This document shows, one piece after another, positions 42,914 through 51,763 of a stretch of 64,000 nt of DNA. The stretch is from NCBI RefSeq assembly GCF_014196305.1, contig NZ_JACIDJ010000007.1:1829-65828 (forward strand), written 5' to 3'. The first letter of the stretch is position 1; every line of letters begins with the position of its first letter. The stretch is from Roseococcus suduntuyensis. GTDB taxonomy: Bacteria; Pseudomonadota; Alphaproteobacteria; Acetobacterales; Acetobacteraceae. The position numbers and the translations under genes are program-made. Under the pieces are notes generated by a model. It worked only from the letters and a program-made list of their open reading frames with translations, had not been told where the DNA came from and did not search any database.

Positions 42914-44198
42914 CGCGCTCCACCCCACACCATTCGGCCATGGCCAACGCGATGCTGCGCGTGATGCCGTGCACGCTCTCCACGCCCACATTCTCGTCAA
43001 TGCCGTGGATGTCCTGCGCGTCCGGCCCGAACACGGCGCAGGGCGTGCCCTGGTAGAGCACGTAATGGCGGCCATCGGTCAGGCCGGTGGCCGGGTAGTC
43101 GCGCAGGGTGCCGCCCGTGGCGTCCGCATGGCTGCGACGGGCGAGCGTGCTGATCTCGGTGTCGCGCGGGAAGGTGCAGGGGTCGGCCATGAAGCCCTTG
43201 AACTCCAGCTTCACCTGGGCGCCGCGCAGGCGTTCGTGCTGGCTGGCCTGGGCCACCAGGCGCTCGATGTCGCGCTTCGTCTCGGCGGCCGTGTAGCCCA
43301 GCATGACGCCGACGCGCAGGCCGATGCGGCAACGGGTCGCCACCGAGGAATTCCACTCGCCGCCCTCGATGGTGCCGAGGTTCACGTTCACCGGGTGGTT
43401 CACGCCATGGAACTCGGCGGCGATGTGCTCGGCGCGGTTGCGCTCGGCCTCGTAGTCCTTGAAGGCGGCGGCGATGATGCCGGCGGCCTCGATGGCGTTC
43501 ACGCCCGCCTGCATGTCGCGCACATGGGCGGGGCGACCGCTGACGGTCACCCAGGCCCAGACCACGCCGACCTCGGCCGTATAAAGCGCATCCACCCCCG
43601 GCCCTGGCTCGGGGATGATCACGGCATCGGGCTTGGGCAGGGCCAGCATGGCGGCCAGCGCGCCATTGCCGGTGCATTCCTCCTCGATCACGGCGGCCAT
43701 CTGCACCTCGGCGGCGGGTTGCAGCCCGGCGCGCTTCAGCGCGGCGAAGGCCATGGCGTAGCTGACGATGCCCGCCTTCATGTCGCCCGCGCCCCGGCCA
43801 TGGATGCGGCCATTGCGGATGGACGGCGCATAGGGCGGCGTTTCCCACATGTCCGCCGCGCCCTCGGGCACCACGTCCACATGGCCTTGCAGCAGCAGGG
43901 ACCGGCCGGACGCGGCGCGCGGGCGATGGATCGCCGCCACATTGTCGCGGCCCGCATAGGGGATCAGCGGCGGCGAGAGGCCCGGATGGCCCGCCATCGC
44001 CTCCGGGTCGGTCGGGATGCGGAAGGGGTCGAGGCCGAGATGCCGGTAGAGCCGCTCCATCTCGTTCAGCGCCCCTGCCTCGTTGCCGAGGGTGGAGGGG
44101 CAGCGCACCAGGCGGAACAGCCAGTCCAGGCTGTCGTCGCGGAGGGAATCGCAAGCGTCGAGGATGGCGCGCCGGGCGCCTGGGTCCAGGGAAGGCAT
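42909..44198 (-). CDS. M20 peptidase, ArgE/DapE type
   Basis: The product is 429 residues. LLLQGHVDVVPEG and GRGAGDMKAGIVSYAMAFAA hold the first metal ligands, and AAVIEEECTGNGALAAMLAL the catalytic glutamate pair. The C-terminal part ends DIHGIDENVGVESVHGITRS, the final ligand His. Substrates include N-acyl amino acids; the exact one is unknown. It is the first of three adjacent minus-strand amidohydrolase genes. Confidence 0.9.
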   Translation of the reverse strand: MPSLDPGARRAILDACDSLRDDSLDWLFRLVRCPSTLGNEAGALNEMERLYRHLGLDPFRIPTDPEAMAGHPGLSPPLIPYAGRDNVAAIHRPRAASGRSLLLQGHVDVVPEGAADMWETPPYAPSIRNGRIHGRGAGDMKAGIVSYAMAFAALKRAGLQPAAEVQMAAVIEEECTGNGALAAMLALPKPDAVIIPEPGPGVDALYTAEVGVVWAWVTVSGRPAHVRDMQAGVNAIEAAGIIAAAFKDYEAERNRAEHIAAEFHGVNHPVNVNLGTIEGGEWNSSVATRCRIGLRVGVMLGYTAAETKRDIERLVAQASQHERLRGAQVKLEFKGFMADPCTFPRDTEISTLARRSHADATGGTLRDYPATGLTDGRHYVLYQGTPCAVFGPDAQDIHGIDENVGVESVHGITRSIALAMAEWCGVERA

Positions 44199-44260
44199 GC
44201 AGCCAGCACAACAGCGCCGGGCTTGGTTGTCGAGGGGCCAGCCGGTGTTACCGTGCCCCC

Positions 44261-45292
44261 ATGAAAGCCTTCCACGATCCGGGCGAGGCCGCCCACCACC
44301 CGAAATTCTTCCTCATGCGCGGGGCGCTGCGGGCGAATTACGAAATCCCGGCCCGCGCGGCCTCCCTGCGCGAGGGCCTGGCGCGGCTGGGCCTCGTGCC
44401 GGAGGTGGCGCCCGGGATCCCGCACCACGCCCTGCTCTGGGCCCATGAACCCGCCTATCTCGACTTCCTGCGCGACGCCGCCGCCGAATGGGCCACCCTG
44501 CCCGAGCCCGGCCCCGAGGTGGTCGGCAATGTCCACCCCACGCCCGAGATGATCAGCCAGGGCGGGCGGGTGCCGGGGGGCCTGGTGGGCCGCGTGGGCT
44601 GGTTCACCGCCGACGCCGCCTGCCCCATCGGCCCCGGCACCTGGGACGCCGCGCGGGGCGCTGCCGCCTGCGCCCTGGCCGCGGCACAGGTCGCGGCTGG
44701 CGGCGGGGACGCCTACGCGCTCTGCCGCCCGCCCGGCCACCACGCCTATGCCGCGCGGGCCGGCGGGCATTGCTACATCAACAACGCAGCCATCGCGGTG
44801 GAGGCGCTGCGCCTCGCCGGCGCCGCGCGCGTGGCCGTGCTCGACATTGACAGCCACCATGGCAACGGCACCCAGGGCATCTTCTGGAAGCGGGGCGATG
44901 TGCTGACCGTCTCGGTCCATGGCGACCCGAACCGCTATTATCCCTGGTTCGTGGGCCATGCGGCCGAGCGTGGGGCGGGGCCGGGCACGGGCTGCAACCG
45001 GAACCTGCCCCTGCCCTTCGGCACCGGAGATGGCGAATGGCTGGCCGCCATCGGGCAGGGGCTGGAGGCGATCCGCGCCTTCAAGCCCGAGGCGCTGGTC
45101 CTTTCGCTGGGCTTCGACGCGAGCGAGCATGAGCCCCTGGCCGCACTGAAGGTCACGGTCGAGGGCTTCGCCCGCGCCGGGGAGGCCATCGGCGCGCTCC
45201 ACCTGCCCACCGCCATCTGCCAGGAGGGCGGCTACAATTGCGACATCCTGGGTGACCTCCTGGCCCGTTTCCTGTCAGGCTTCGGCCGATGA
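44261..45292 (+). CDS. Histone-deacetylase family acetylpolyamine amidohydrolase
   Basis: The product is 343 residues. The zinc/charge-relay motifs CRPPGHHAY, GGHCYINNAAIA, and DIDSHHGNGTQGIF are present, with SLGFDASEHEP near the end. This is the AphA-like bacterial branch, which deacetylates polyamines or other N-acetyl compounds. The TGA overlaps the M19 gene start (ATGA). It is divergent from the M20 gene by 62 bases. Confidence 0.9.
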   Translation: MKAFHDPGEAAHHPKFFLMRGALRANYEIPARAASLREGLARLGLVPEVAPGIPHHALLWAHEPAYLDFLRDAAAEWATLPEPGPEVVGNVHPTPEMISQGGRVPGGLVGRVGWFTADAACPIGPGTWDAARGAAACALAAAQVAAGGGDAYALCRPPGHHAYAARAGGHCYINNAAIAVEALRLAGAARVAVLDIDSHHGNGTQGIFWKRGDVLTVSVHGDPNRYYPWFVGHAAERGAGPGTGCNRNLPLPFGTGDGEWLAAIGQGLEAIRAFKPEALVLSLGFDASEHEPLAALKVTVEGFARAGEAIGALHLPTAICQEGGYNCDILGDLLARFLSGFGR

Positions 45293-46278
45293 ACAACCCG
45301 CTGATCCTCGACACGCACATTGATATCCGCTGGCCGGAGCCGCCGGACTGGCTCACCCAGACCGACCGTTGCGTGGACCTGCCCAAGATGCGCGAAGGCG
45401 GCATGTCGGCCGCCGTCTTCATCGCCTATGTCGCCCAGGGGCCGCGCGACCATGTGGGCCATGCCGCCGCCGCCGCCCGCGCCGAGGCCATGCTGCGCCA
45501 CATCCGTGACCGCGCGGACGGCACCACCGCCCGTTTCTGCGCCACCCCGGACGAGGTGGAGGCCGCCTTCGCGGCCGGCGTGCCCGCCGTGCTCTCGGCC
45601 GTCGAGAACGGCTATGCCATGGGCCATGACCTCGGCCGCATCGCGCTGTGGCGGCGGCTGGGCGCCATCTACCTGACGCTGACCCATGACGGGCACAACG
45701 CGCTGTCCGACAGCGCCCGCCCCCGCAAGAACCTGGGCGATGCGGAGGAGGAGCATGGCGGGCTGACGGCCCTCGGCCGCGCCGCCATCGCGGAGATGAA
45801 CCGCGTGGGGCTGATGCTGGACTGCGCCCATGTGTCCAAGGCCGGCATGATGCAGGCCTGCGAGGTCTCCCGCGCGCCCGTCGCCGTCACCCACACCGCC
45901 TGCGCCGCGCTGAACGCCCACCCGCGCAACCTGGATGACGAGCAGCTGGACGCCCTCCGCGCCTGTGGCGGAGTCGCCCAGATCACGGCCGTCGCCTCCT
46001 TCCTGAAACCCGCACCCCCCAATGGCGCGGCCCAGGCGACGGTGGCGGACCTGGTGGACCATGTGGACCATGCGGTGCGGCGCATCGGCCTGGATCATGT
46101 CGGCATTTCGTCCGATTTTGACGGAGGGGGCGGTGTACAGGGCTGGATGCATGCGGGGGAAACCGCCGCCATCACCGCCGAACTGGCCCGGCGCGGCTAT
46201 GGCCCGCGCGAGATCGGGCTGCTCTGGTCCGGCAATTTCCTGCGGGTCTGGCGGCAAGTTCTCCGTCACATGACATGA
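45289..46278 (+). CDS. M19 membrane dipeptidase (renal-dipeptidase type)
   Basis: The product is 329 residues. Metal ligands are seen in LDTHIDIRW, SAVENGYAMGH (bridging Glu), VTHTACAAL and ISSDFDGGG. The enzyme cleaves dipeptides and D-containing or dehydro-peptides. No signal peptide or anchor is visible, so this copy is likely cytoplasmic. It is coupled to the HDAC-like gene upstream by a four-base overlap. Confidence 0.9.
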   Translation: MNNPLILDTHIDIRWPEPPDWLTQTDRCVDLPKMREGGMSAAVFIAYVAQGPRDHVGHAAAAARAEAMLRHIRDRADGTTARFCATPDEVEAAFAAGVPAVLSAVENGYAMGHDLGRIALWRRLGAIYLTLTHDGHNALSDSARPRKNLGDAEEEHGGLTALGRAAIAEMNRVGLMLDCAHVSKAGMMQACEVSRAPVAVTHTACAALNAHPRNLDDEQLDALRACGGVAQITAVASFLKPAPPNGAAQATVADLVDHVDHAVRRIGLDHVGISSDFDGGGGVQGWMHAGETAAITAELARRGYGPREIGLLWSGNFLRVWRQVLRHMT

Positions 46279-46362
46279 ACGCAACGGCTTGCGCCGGGGG
46301 CCGCAGCGTGCATATGCAGCGTCCGGACAAATAGCCGACCATTCAACGGGGGATATGGCCTG

Positions 46363-47484
46363 ATGCGCCTTGCGGTCCTGAAGGAGACGAAACCCGGCGA
46401 AAGCCGAGTGGCGGCGACGCCCGAGACGGTGAAGAAACTCATCGCCCTCGGTCTCGACGTCACGGTGGAGCAGGGTGCGGGCACCGCCTCGGGCTTCCCC
46501 GATGCCGAATACGCGGCGGCGGGTGCCACCCTGGCCACCGACGCCGCCGCCACCGTGGCGGGGGCGGCCATCGTCTTCACCGTCCGCGCGCCGGAGGTGG
46601 CCCTGCCCCAGGGTGCGCTGCTGATCGGCACGCTCCAGGCTGATGCCGCCGCCGCCCAGGCCTATGCGACCGCGGGTGTAGAGGCTTGCTCCATGGAACT
46701 CCTGCCGCGCATCACCCGCGCGCAGAGCATGGACGTGCTCTCCTCCCAGGCGAACCTGGCGGGCTACCGCGCCGTGATCGAGGGCGCGGGCGCCTTCGAC
46801 CGTGGCTTTCCCATGCTGATGACGGCGGCCGGCACCGTGCCCGCCGCGAACGTCTTCGTGATGGGCGCGGGTGTTGCGGGCCTGCAGGCCATCGCCACCG
46901 GCCGCCGCCTGGGCGGGCGCGTCTCGGCCACCGATGTGCGCCCGGCCGCCAAGGAGGAGATCAAGTCCCTCGGCGCCAGCTTCGTGGGTCACGAGGACGA
47001 GGAGAGCAAGTCCGCCCAGACCGCCGGCGGCTACGCCAAGCAGCTTTCCGCGGAATTCTACGCCAAGCAGGCCGAGGTGGTGGCCGCGCACATCGCCAAG
47101 CAGGACGTGGTGGTCTGCACCGCGCTGGTGCAGGGCCGCAAGGCGCCCACGCTGGTGACGGAGGCCATGGTCGCTTCCATGAAGCCCGGCAGCGTCATCG
47201 TGGACATCGCGGCCGATGCCGGCGGCAATTGCGCGCTGACCAAGCCCGGCCAGGCCTATGTCACCGACAATGGCGTGAAGATCCTGGGCTTCACCAACTG
47301 GCCCGGCCGCATCCCCGCCGCCGCCAGCGCCCTCTACGCGCGCAACCTGCTCACCTTCCTGACCACCTTCTGGGACAAGGACGCGAAGGCGCCGAAGCTG
47401 CCGCCCGAGGACGACATCGTCCAGGGTGTCACGCTGACGCGCGCTGGCGCCGTGGTCCACAAGATGTTCGCCCCCGCGGCCTGA
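46363..47484 (+). CDS. pntAA: NAD(P) transhydrogenase subunit alpha, part 1
   Basis: The product is 373 residues, the NAD(H)-binding domain I. FVMGAGVAGLQAIATGRRLG is the dinucleotide fold, and VSATDVRPAAKEEIKSLGAS completes the site. With PntAB and PntB it makes a proton-driven hydride transfer from NADH to NADP+. In alphaproteobacteria the alpha subunit is split into two genes as here. ATG at 46363 follows GGGGGAT; 84 bases upstream separate it from the M19 gene. Confidence 0.95.
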   Translation: MRLAVLKETKPGESRVAATPETVKKLIALGLDVTVEQGAGTASGFPDAEYAAAGATLATDAAATVAGAAIVFTVRAPEVALPQGALLIGTLQADAAAAQAYATAGVEACSMELLPRITRAQSMDVLSSQANLAGYRAVIEGAGAFDRGFPMLMTAAGTVPAANVFVMGAGVAGLQAIATGRRLGGRVSATDVRPAAKEEIKSLGASFVGHEDEESKSAQTAGGYAKQLSAEFYAKQAEVVAAHIAKQDVVVCTALVQGRKAPTLVTEAMVASMKPGSVIVDIAADAGGNCALTKPGQAYVTDNGVKILGFTNWPGRIPAAASALYARNLLTFLTTFWDKDAKAPKLPPEDDIVQGVTLTRAGAVVHKMFAPAA

Positions 47485-47495
47485 CGGAGACCCCC

Positions 47496-47894
47496 ATGAG
47501 CACCCAGACGGAACTGGCCAACCGCGCCGCCGAGCTTTCGGCCCGCGCCGCCGAGCTGGCGGACTTCGCCCGCCGCGCCGCCGAGGCCACGGCCCCCGTG
47601 GCCCAGGTGGTGGAACCCTTCCTGCTGATGCTGACCATCTTCCTGATGGCCTGCTTCGTCGGATACTACGTGGTGTGGTCGGTGACGCCCGCGCTGCACT
47701 CGCCGCTGATGGGCGTGACCAACGCCATCTCCTCGGTCATCGTCGTGGGCGGCATCCTCGCCGCCGCGGCGGCCGAGAGCGACGCGGCCCGCCTGTTCGG
47801 CGTGCTGGCCGTCACCCTGGCCTCCGTGAACATCTTCGGCGGCTTCCTCGTGACGCGCCGCATGCTCTCCATGTTCCAGAAGAAGAAGGGCTGA
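47496..47894 (+). CDS. pntAB: NAD(P) transhydrogenase subunit alpha, part 2
   Basis: A 132-residue membrane protein with a polar, alanine-rich N-terminal coil and then three or four helices (FLLMLTIFLMACFVGYYVVW, TNAISSVIVVGGILAAAAA, LAVTLASVNIFGGFLVTRRM). It forms part of the proton channel with PntB. It starts 11 bases after pntAA and is followed by pntB after seven bases. Confidence 0.93.
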   Translation: MSTQTELANRAAELSARAAELADFARRAAEATAPVAQVVEPFLLMLTIFLMACFVGYYVVWSVTPALHSPLMGVTNAISSVIVVGGILAAAAAESDAARLFGVLAVTLASVNIFGGFLVTRRMLSMFQKKKG

Positions 47895-47901
47895 GGCAGA
47901 C

Positions 47902-49302
47902 ATGGCCACCATCGCCACCCTCGCCTACCTCGCCGCCTCGGTCCTGTTCATCCTGGCGCTGCGCGGGCTGTCCCACCCCGAGACGTCGCGCCAGGGCAAC
48001 CAGTACGGCATGATCGGGATGGGCATCGCCATCGTGGCGACCATCCTGAACTCTGGCATGGATTTCGGCGGCTTCGTGCTGATCATCGCGGGTATCGCCA
48101 TCGGCGGCTCGATCGGCACAATCATCGCGAGCCGCATCCAGATGACCTCGCTGCCGCAGCTGGTCGCGGCCTTCCACTCGCTGGTCGGCCTGGCCGCGGT
48201 CTTCGTGGCGGCGGCCGCGATGTACTCGCCGCAGAGCTTCGGCATCGGCGTGCCGGGCGACATCAAGGGCGCCTCGCTGCTCGAGATGTCGCTGGGCCTG
48301 GCCATCGGCGCCATCACCTTCTCGGGCTCCGTCATCGCCTTCCTCAAGCTGGATGGCCGCATGTCGGGCGCGCCCATCCTCTTCGCGAACCAGCACAAGC
48401 TGAACGCGGGGCTGGGCGTGCTGCTGCTGCTGCTGGTGATCCTGTTCGTCGCCACCGGCTCGCCCACCCTGTTCTGGATGATCGCGATCCTGGCCTTCGG
48501 CCTGGGCTTCCTGCTCATCATCCCCATCGGCGGCGCGGACATGCCGGTGGTGGTGTCCATGCTGAACAGCTACTCGGGCTGGGCGGCGGCGGGCATCGGC
48601 TTCACCATCGGCAACCTGCTGCTGATCGTGACGGGCGCGCTGGTGGGTGCCTCGGGCGCCATCCTCTCCTACATCATGTGCAAGGGGATGAACCGCTCCA
48701 TCATCAACGTGCTGCTGGGCGGCTTCGGCAGCGAGAGCGGCGTGGCGGCGGCGGGCGGCAACGCGGATCGTGCGCCTGTGAAGGCCGGCAGCCCCGAGGA
48801 CGCGGCCTTCATCATGAAGAATGCCGGCAAGATCATCGTAGTGCCCGGCTATGGCATGGCGGTGGCCCAGGCCCAGCAGGTGGTGCGCGAGATGGCCGAC
48901 CTGCTGAAGAAGGAGGGCGTGGAGGTCTCCTACGCCATCCACCCGGTCGCCGGCCGCATGCCCGGCCACATGAACGTGCTGCTGGCCGAGGCGAACGTGC
49001 CCTATGACGAGGTGCACGAGCTGGAGGAGATCAACCCCGAATTCGCCGAGGCCGACGTGGCCTATGTGATCGGGGCCAATGACGTGACCAACCCGGCCGC
49101 CAAGACCGACAAGTCCAGCGCCATCTACGGCATGCCCATCTTGGACGTGGAGCGCGCCAAGACGGTGTTCTTCGTCAAGCGCGGCATGGCGAGCGGCTAT
49201 GCGGGCGTGGACAACGAGCTGTTCTTCCGCCCGAACACCATGATGCTGTTCGGCGATGCGAAGAAGGTGACGCAGGAGATCGTGCAGGCGCTTCAACGCT
49301 GA
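47902..49302 (+). CDS. pntB: NAD(P) transhydrogenase subunit beta
   Basis: The product is 466 residues. About nine membrane helices lead into the NADP(H)-binding domain III, with IVVPGYGMAVAQAQQVVREM, the loop HPVAGRMPGHMNVLLAEANV and VIGANDVTNPAAK. It is the last gene of the pntAA-pntAB-pntB operon. The stop codon lies inside the stem of the terminator hairpin at 49292. Confidence 0.96.
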   Translation: MATIATLAYLAASVLFILALRGLSHPETSRQGNQYGMIGMGIAIVATILNSGMDFGGFVLIIAGIAIGGSIGTIIASRIQMTSLPQLVAAFHSLVGLAAVFVAAAAMYSPQSFGIGVPGDIKGASLLEMSLGLAIGAITFSGSVIAFLKLDGRMSGAPILFANQHKLNAGLGVLLLLLVILFVATGSPTLFWMIAILAFGLGFLLIIPIGGADMPVVVSMLNSYSGWAAAGIGFTIGNLLLIVTGALVGASGAILSYIMCKGMNRSIINVLLGGFGSESGVAAAGGNADRAPVKAGSPEDAAFIMKNAGKIIVVPGYGMAVAQAQQVVREMADLLKKEGVEVSYAIHPVAGRMPGHMNVLLAEANVPYDEVHELEEINPEFAEADVAYVIGANDVTNPAAKTDKSSAIYGMPILDVERAKTVFFVKRGMASGYAGVDNELFFRPNTMMLFGDAKKVTQEIVQALQR

Positions 49303-49331
49303 CGCTTCGCGTCAGTGTTGAAGCTTTTTTC
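49292..49331 (+). terminator. Rho-independent terminator of the pnt operon
   Basis: A 14-base stem (CTTCAACGCTGACG / CGTCAGTGTTGAAG, one G-T wobble) with a five-base loop spans 49292-49324, followed by six T bases at 49326-49331. It overlaps the last codons and stop of pntB. The next 240 bases contain GC-rich palindromes (for example around 49350-49370 and 49418-49436) but no gene. Confidence 0.9.
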
Positions 49332-49513
49332 TTGCCCTCAAACGCCGGGCGGCGGCTCCGCCGCCTTGGCTTTCGCCGCACCGCTGGTGCGCGGCCGGTA
49401 AGGTCAGTTGAGCGGCGCCGGCCGCTGTGCGGCCGGATCCTTCAGAGCCTATCCTGAACGTCTTGGGGGCGCTCCTTTCTTGGGGACGTCCCTTTCCATT
49501 TTCGCACGAACGC

Positions 49514-49544
49514 GAAAAGGGCGCCCACCCGAAGGTGGCGCCCT
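49514..49544 (-). terminator. Rho-independent terminator of rpsU
   Basis: On the minus strand, downstream of rpsU, AGGGCGCCACC pairs with its complement (one bulged C) around a TTCG-type loop, followed by four T bases (AAAA at 49515-49518 on the plus strand). Confidence 0.75.
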
Positions 49545-49574
49545 GTCCGCGTGCGATGTCAGGAAGAGGGGGCT

Positions 49575-49778
49575 TTAGAAGCCCTCGCGCTCCAGCCGCT
49601 TGCGCTCCACCTTGCGGGCGCGACGAACGGCCTCGGCGGCCTCACGGGCGCGGCGCTCGCTCGGCTTTTCGTAGTGGCGGCGAAGCTTCATCTCGCGGAA
49701 CACACCCTCGCGCTGCAGCTTCTTCTTGAGCGCCTTGAGCGCCTGATCAACATTGTTGTCCCGGACGACGACTTGCAC
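49575..49778 (-). CDS. rpsU: 30S ribosomal protein S21
   Basis: The product is 67 residues, starting at a GTG (49778) with AGGAG ten bases upstream; the open frame further upstream is not part of S21. [20 protein letters not shown] and [20 protein letters not shown] are typical, with a basic C-terminus. It binds the 30S platform near the anti-Shine-Dalgarno region and aids initiation. It is divergent from def. Confidence 0.95.
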   Translation of the reverse strand: MQVVVRDNNVDQALKALKKKLQREGVFREMKLRRHYEKPSERRAREAAEAVRRARKVERKRLEREGF

Positions 49779-49927
49779 GCGGGCGAATCTCCTGTTGGCG
49801 CTCTGGCCGATCAACGTGGAAAAGGCCCGCGGGCAAGAACGCCCCGTGCCGTGCGGAGCAGATAACACAAGCACCCCCCTCACGCAAACCCCTTTCCTGT
49901 GGCCAAACGATGCCGACGGAGGTTTGC

Positions 49928-50440
49928 ATGGCCATTCTCAAGATCGCCCGCATGGGCCACCCGGTGCTGCTGGGCGAGGCCGCGCCGGTGCCCGACCCCA
50001 CCGCCCCCGACATGCGCCGCCTGGTGCGCGACATGGCCGAGACGCTGGCCGATGCCGGCGGTGTGGGCCTCGCCGCCCCCCAGGTGCATGTGCCGCTGCG
50101 CCTCTTCCTCTGGCGCGACGGGCCGGCGCTGAACGTGCTCTTCAACCCCGAGCTGACACCGCTGGACGACGCCATGGAACTGGGCTGGGAGGGCTGCCTC
50201 TCCATCCCCGGCCTGCGCGGCCAGGTGCCCCGTTTCACCCGCCTCGCCTGGTCCGGACAGGACGCCGAAGGAAATCGCGTCACGGGCGAGGCGGAGGGCT
50301 TCGCCGCCCGTGTTCTTCAGCATGAGAATGACCATCTGTATGGCATCTTCTACCTGATGCGCATGGAGGACCTTTCGATGCTCGGCTTCACCGAGGAACT
50401 CGCCCGCGCGGCCGAAGCCACCCGTGGAGATGCGCCATGA
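49928..50440 (+). CDS. def: Peptide deformylase
   Basis: The product is 170 residues. It removes the N-formyl group from nascent proteins using Fe2+/Zn2+. All three motifs are visible: [18 protein letters not shown] (Cys ligand) and [11 protein letters not shown] (His ligands; Asn replaces the usual Tyr or aliphatic residue in HExDH). GGAGG is five bases before ATG 49928. The stop overlaps the COQ9 start (ATGA). A second def elsewhere cannot be excluded; the unusual HENDH suggests a variant copy. Confidence 0.9.
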   Translation: MAILKIARMGHPVLLGEAAPVPDPTAPDMRRLVRDMAETLADAGGVGLAAPQVHVPLRLFLWRDGPALNVLFNPELTPLDDAMELGWEGCLSIPGLRGQVPRFTRLAWSGQDAEGNRVTGEAEGFAARVLQHENDHLYGIFYLMRMEDLSMLGFTEELARAAEATRGDAP

Positions 50441-51000
50441 CCGACGACGCCCTGATTCTCGCCGCCGTCGCCCAGGCCAACCACATGGGCTGGACGCGCG
50501 AGACGCTGCGCCGAGCCCTGGAGGATCAGGGCGAGCCCGCCGAGATGCTCGACAACGCCTTCCCCCGCGGCGTGGCGGGCGCGGTGGAGGCCTGGTGCGC
50601 GCTCGCCGACCGCCGCATGGAAGAGGAGGCCACCGCCGAGGACATGACCGGCCTGCGGACCCCCCAGCGCATCCGCCGCGCCATCGAGCTGCGCCTGCGC
50701 GCGGCCGAGCCGGACCGCGAGGCGCTGCGCGCCGCCACCGCCCTGCTGGCCCTGCCCTGGAACATCCCCGTGGCGCTGCGCTGCACGGCCAACACGGCGT
50801 CGGCCATCTGGTACGCGGCCGGAGACAGCTCGGCCGACTTCTCCTGGTACACACGCCGCGCCACCGTGGCCGCCATCTATGCCGCCACCCTGGCCTATTG
50901 GATGCGTCCACAGACGCCCGAGATGGAGGATGTCCTTGAATTCCTTGATCGGCGCCTTTCGGAGCTACCCAAACCCAAGGCAAAACAACAACATGCATGA
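50437..51000 (+). CDS. COQ9-family ubiquinone biosynthesis protein
   Basis: The product is 187 residues. The C-terminal hallmark ALRCTANTASAIWYAAGDSS followed by DFSWYTRRATVAAIYAATLA is diagnostic of COQ9, a lipid-binding partner of COQ7 in ubiquinone synthesis. The N-terminal region is TetR-like in fold, as known for the family. It is translationally coupled to def. Confidence 0.93.
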   Translation: MTDDALILAAVAQANHMGWTRETLRRALEDQGEPAEMLDNAFPRGVAGAVEAWCALADRRMEEEATAEDMTGLRTPQRIRRAIELRLRAAEPDREALRAATALLALPWNIPVALRCTANTASAIWYAAGDSSADFSWYTRRATVAAIYAATLAYWMRPQTPEMEDVLEFLDRRLSELPKPKAKQQHA

Positions 51001-51109
51001 AGAGGCTTCGCGCGGGGATGAGTTCCCTGTAAAGCTTCGGTGGGATGCCGAGTCGCGTGCCCAAAGGGCGGCTTCAAGGCAGGGGATCTTTCTTTCGGGG
51101 GATAGCGCC

Positions 51110-51604
51110 ATGGCGCGCAAATTCATGCTGTTGGGTGGCATCGCGGCCGCCATGGCGGTGCCGAGCCTGGCACTCGCAACCTGCCTGCGGCCGGCGGAAA
51201 GGACCGCCTTCGACATTCGCGCGCTGCAAAGCCAGCTGATGGTCGTGGCGCTCTCCTGCCAGCAGCATGACAGCTACAACGCCTTCGTGACGCGTTTCCG
51301 CAGCCAGCTGGGCGAGGCGCATCGCGGCGTGACGGGCTATTACCAGCGCGCCTCGGGCCGCCAGGCGCAGCGCGAGATGGACCAGTACATCACGAACCTG
51401 GCCAACAACCAGATGCAGGTCGGCATCACCCAGGGCTCGCATTTCTGCCAGAACCAGCTGCCGCTGTTCCAGCAGGCGATGGGCGCCTCCTCGCTCGCCG
51501 ATCTGGCGGCCATCACGCAGCGGGCCAGCATCCCGCAGCCGCTCGAAACGGCGACTTGCCCGGCCCCGCCGGCCCGGCAGCAGCGGGCCAGCGCGACGCG
51601 CTGA
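51110..51604 (+). CDS. Hypothetical secreted protein
   Basis: The product is 164 residues. MARKFMLLGGIAAAMAVPSL is a signal peptide with cleavage near LALAT. The mature region has four cysteines (in LATCLRP, LSCQQH, FCQNQL and TCPAPP), possible disulfides, and repeated glutamine/asparagine-rich helices (QGSHFCQNQLPLF). No known domain. It is followed by a strong terminator and is the last plus-strand gene of the def-coq9 group, though a 109-base gap suggests its own promoter. Confidence 0.75.
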   Translation: MARKFMLLGGIAAAMAVPSLALATCLRPAERTAFDIRALQSQLMVVALSCQQHDSYNAFVTRFRSQLGEAHRGVTGYYQRASGRQAQREMDQYITNLANNQMQVGITQGSHFCQNQLPLFQQAMGASSLADLAAITQRASIPQPLETATCPAPPARQQRASATR

Positions 51605-51647
51605 GCCTCGCTGCGTCCCGGCGGGACATCTCAGCCCACGACATCGA

Positions 51648-51673
51648 GGCGGCCCCCTGGGGCCGCCTTTTTT
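51648..51673 (+). terminator. Rho-independent terminator
   Basis: A nine-base perfect stem GGCGGCCCC/GGGGCCGCC (51648-51667, two-base loop) is followed by six T bases. It lies 44 bases after the stop of the secreted-protein gene. Confidence 0.85.
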
Positions 51674-51703
51674 CATGGCCATGCGGCGGCGCGGGATGCG
51701 CCC

Positions 51704-51732
51704 AAAAGAAAAGGGGCGCCTTTCGGCGCCCC
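51704..51732 (-). terminator. Rho-independent terminator of the OmpA-family gene
   Basis: On the minus strand GGGGCGCC, loop GAAA, GGCGCCCC (51713-51732) is followed by TTTTCTTTT (complement of 51704-51712). It is 32 bases beyond the stop of the OmpA gene. Confidence 0.85.
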
Positions 51733-51763
51733 TTCCCAAGTCCAGCCTTGGAAGGCCCTGCGA

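Noticed and set aside
49335-49440. Clustered GC palindromes after the pnt terminator, possible ncRNA
   Set aside because: No promoter, conserved structure or T tract could be supported from a single sequence.
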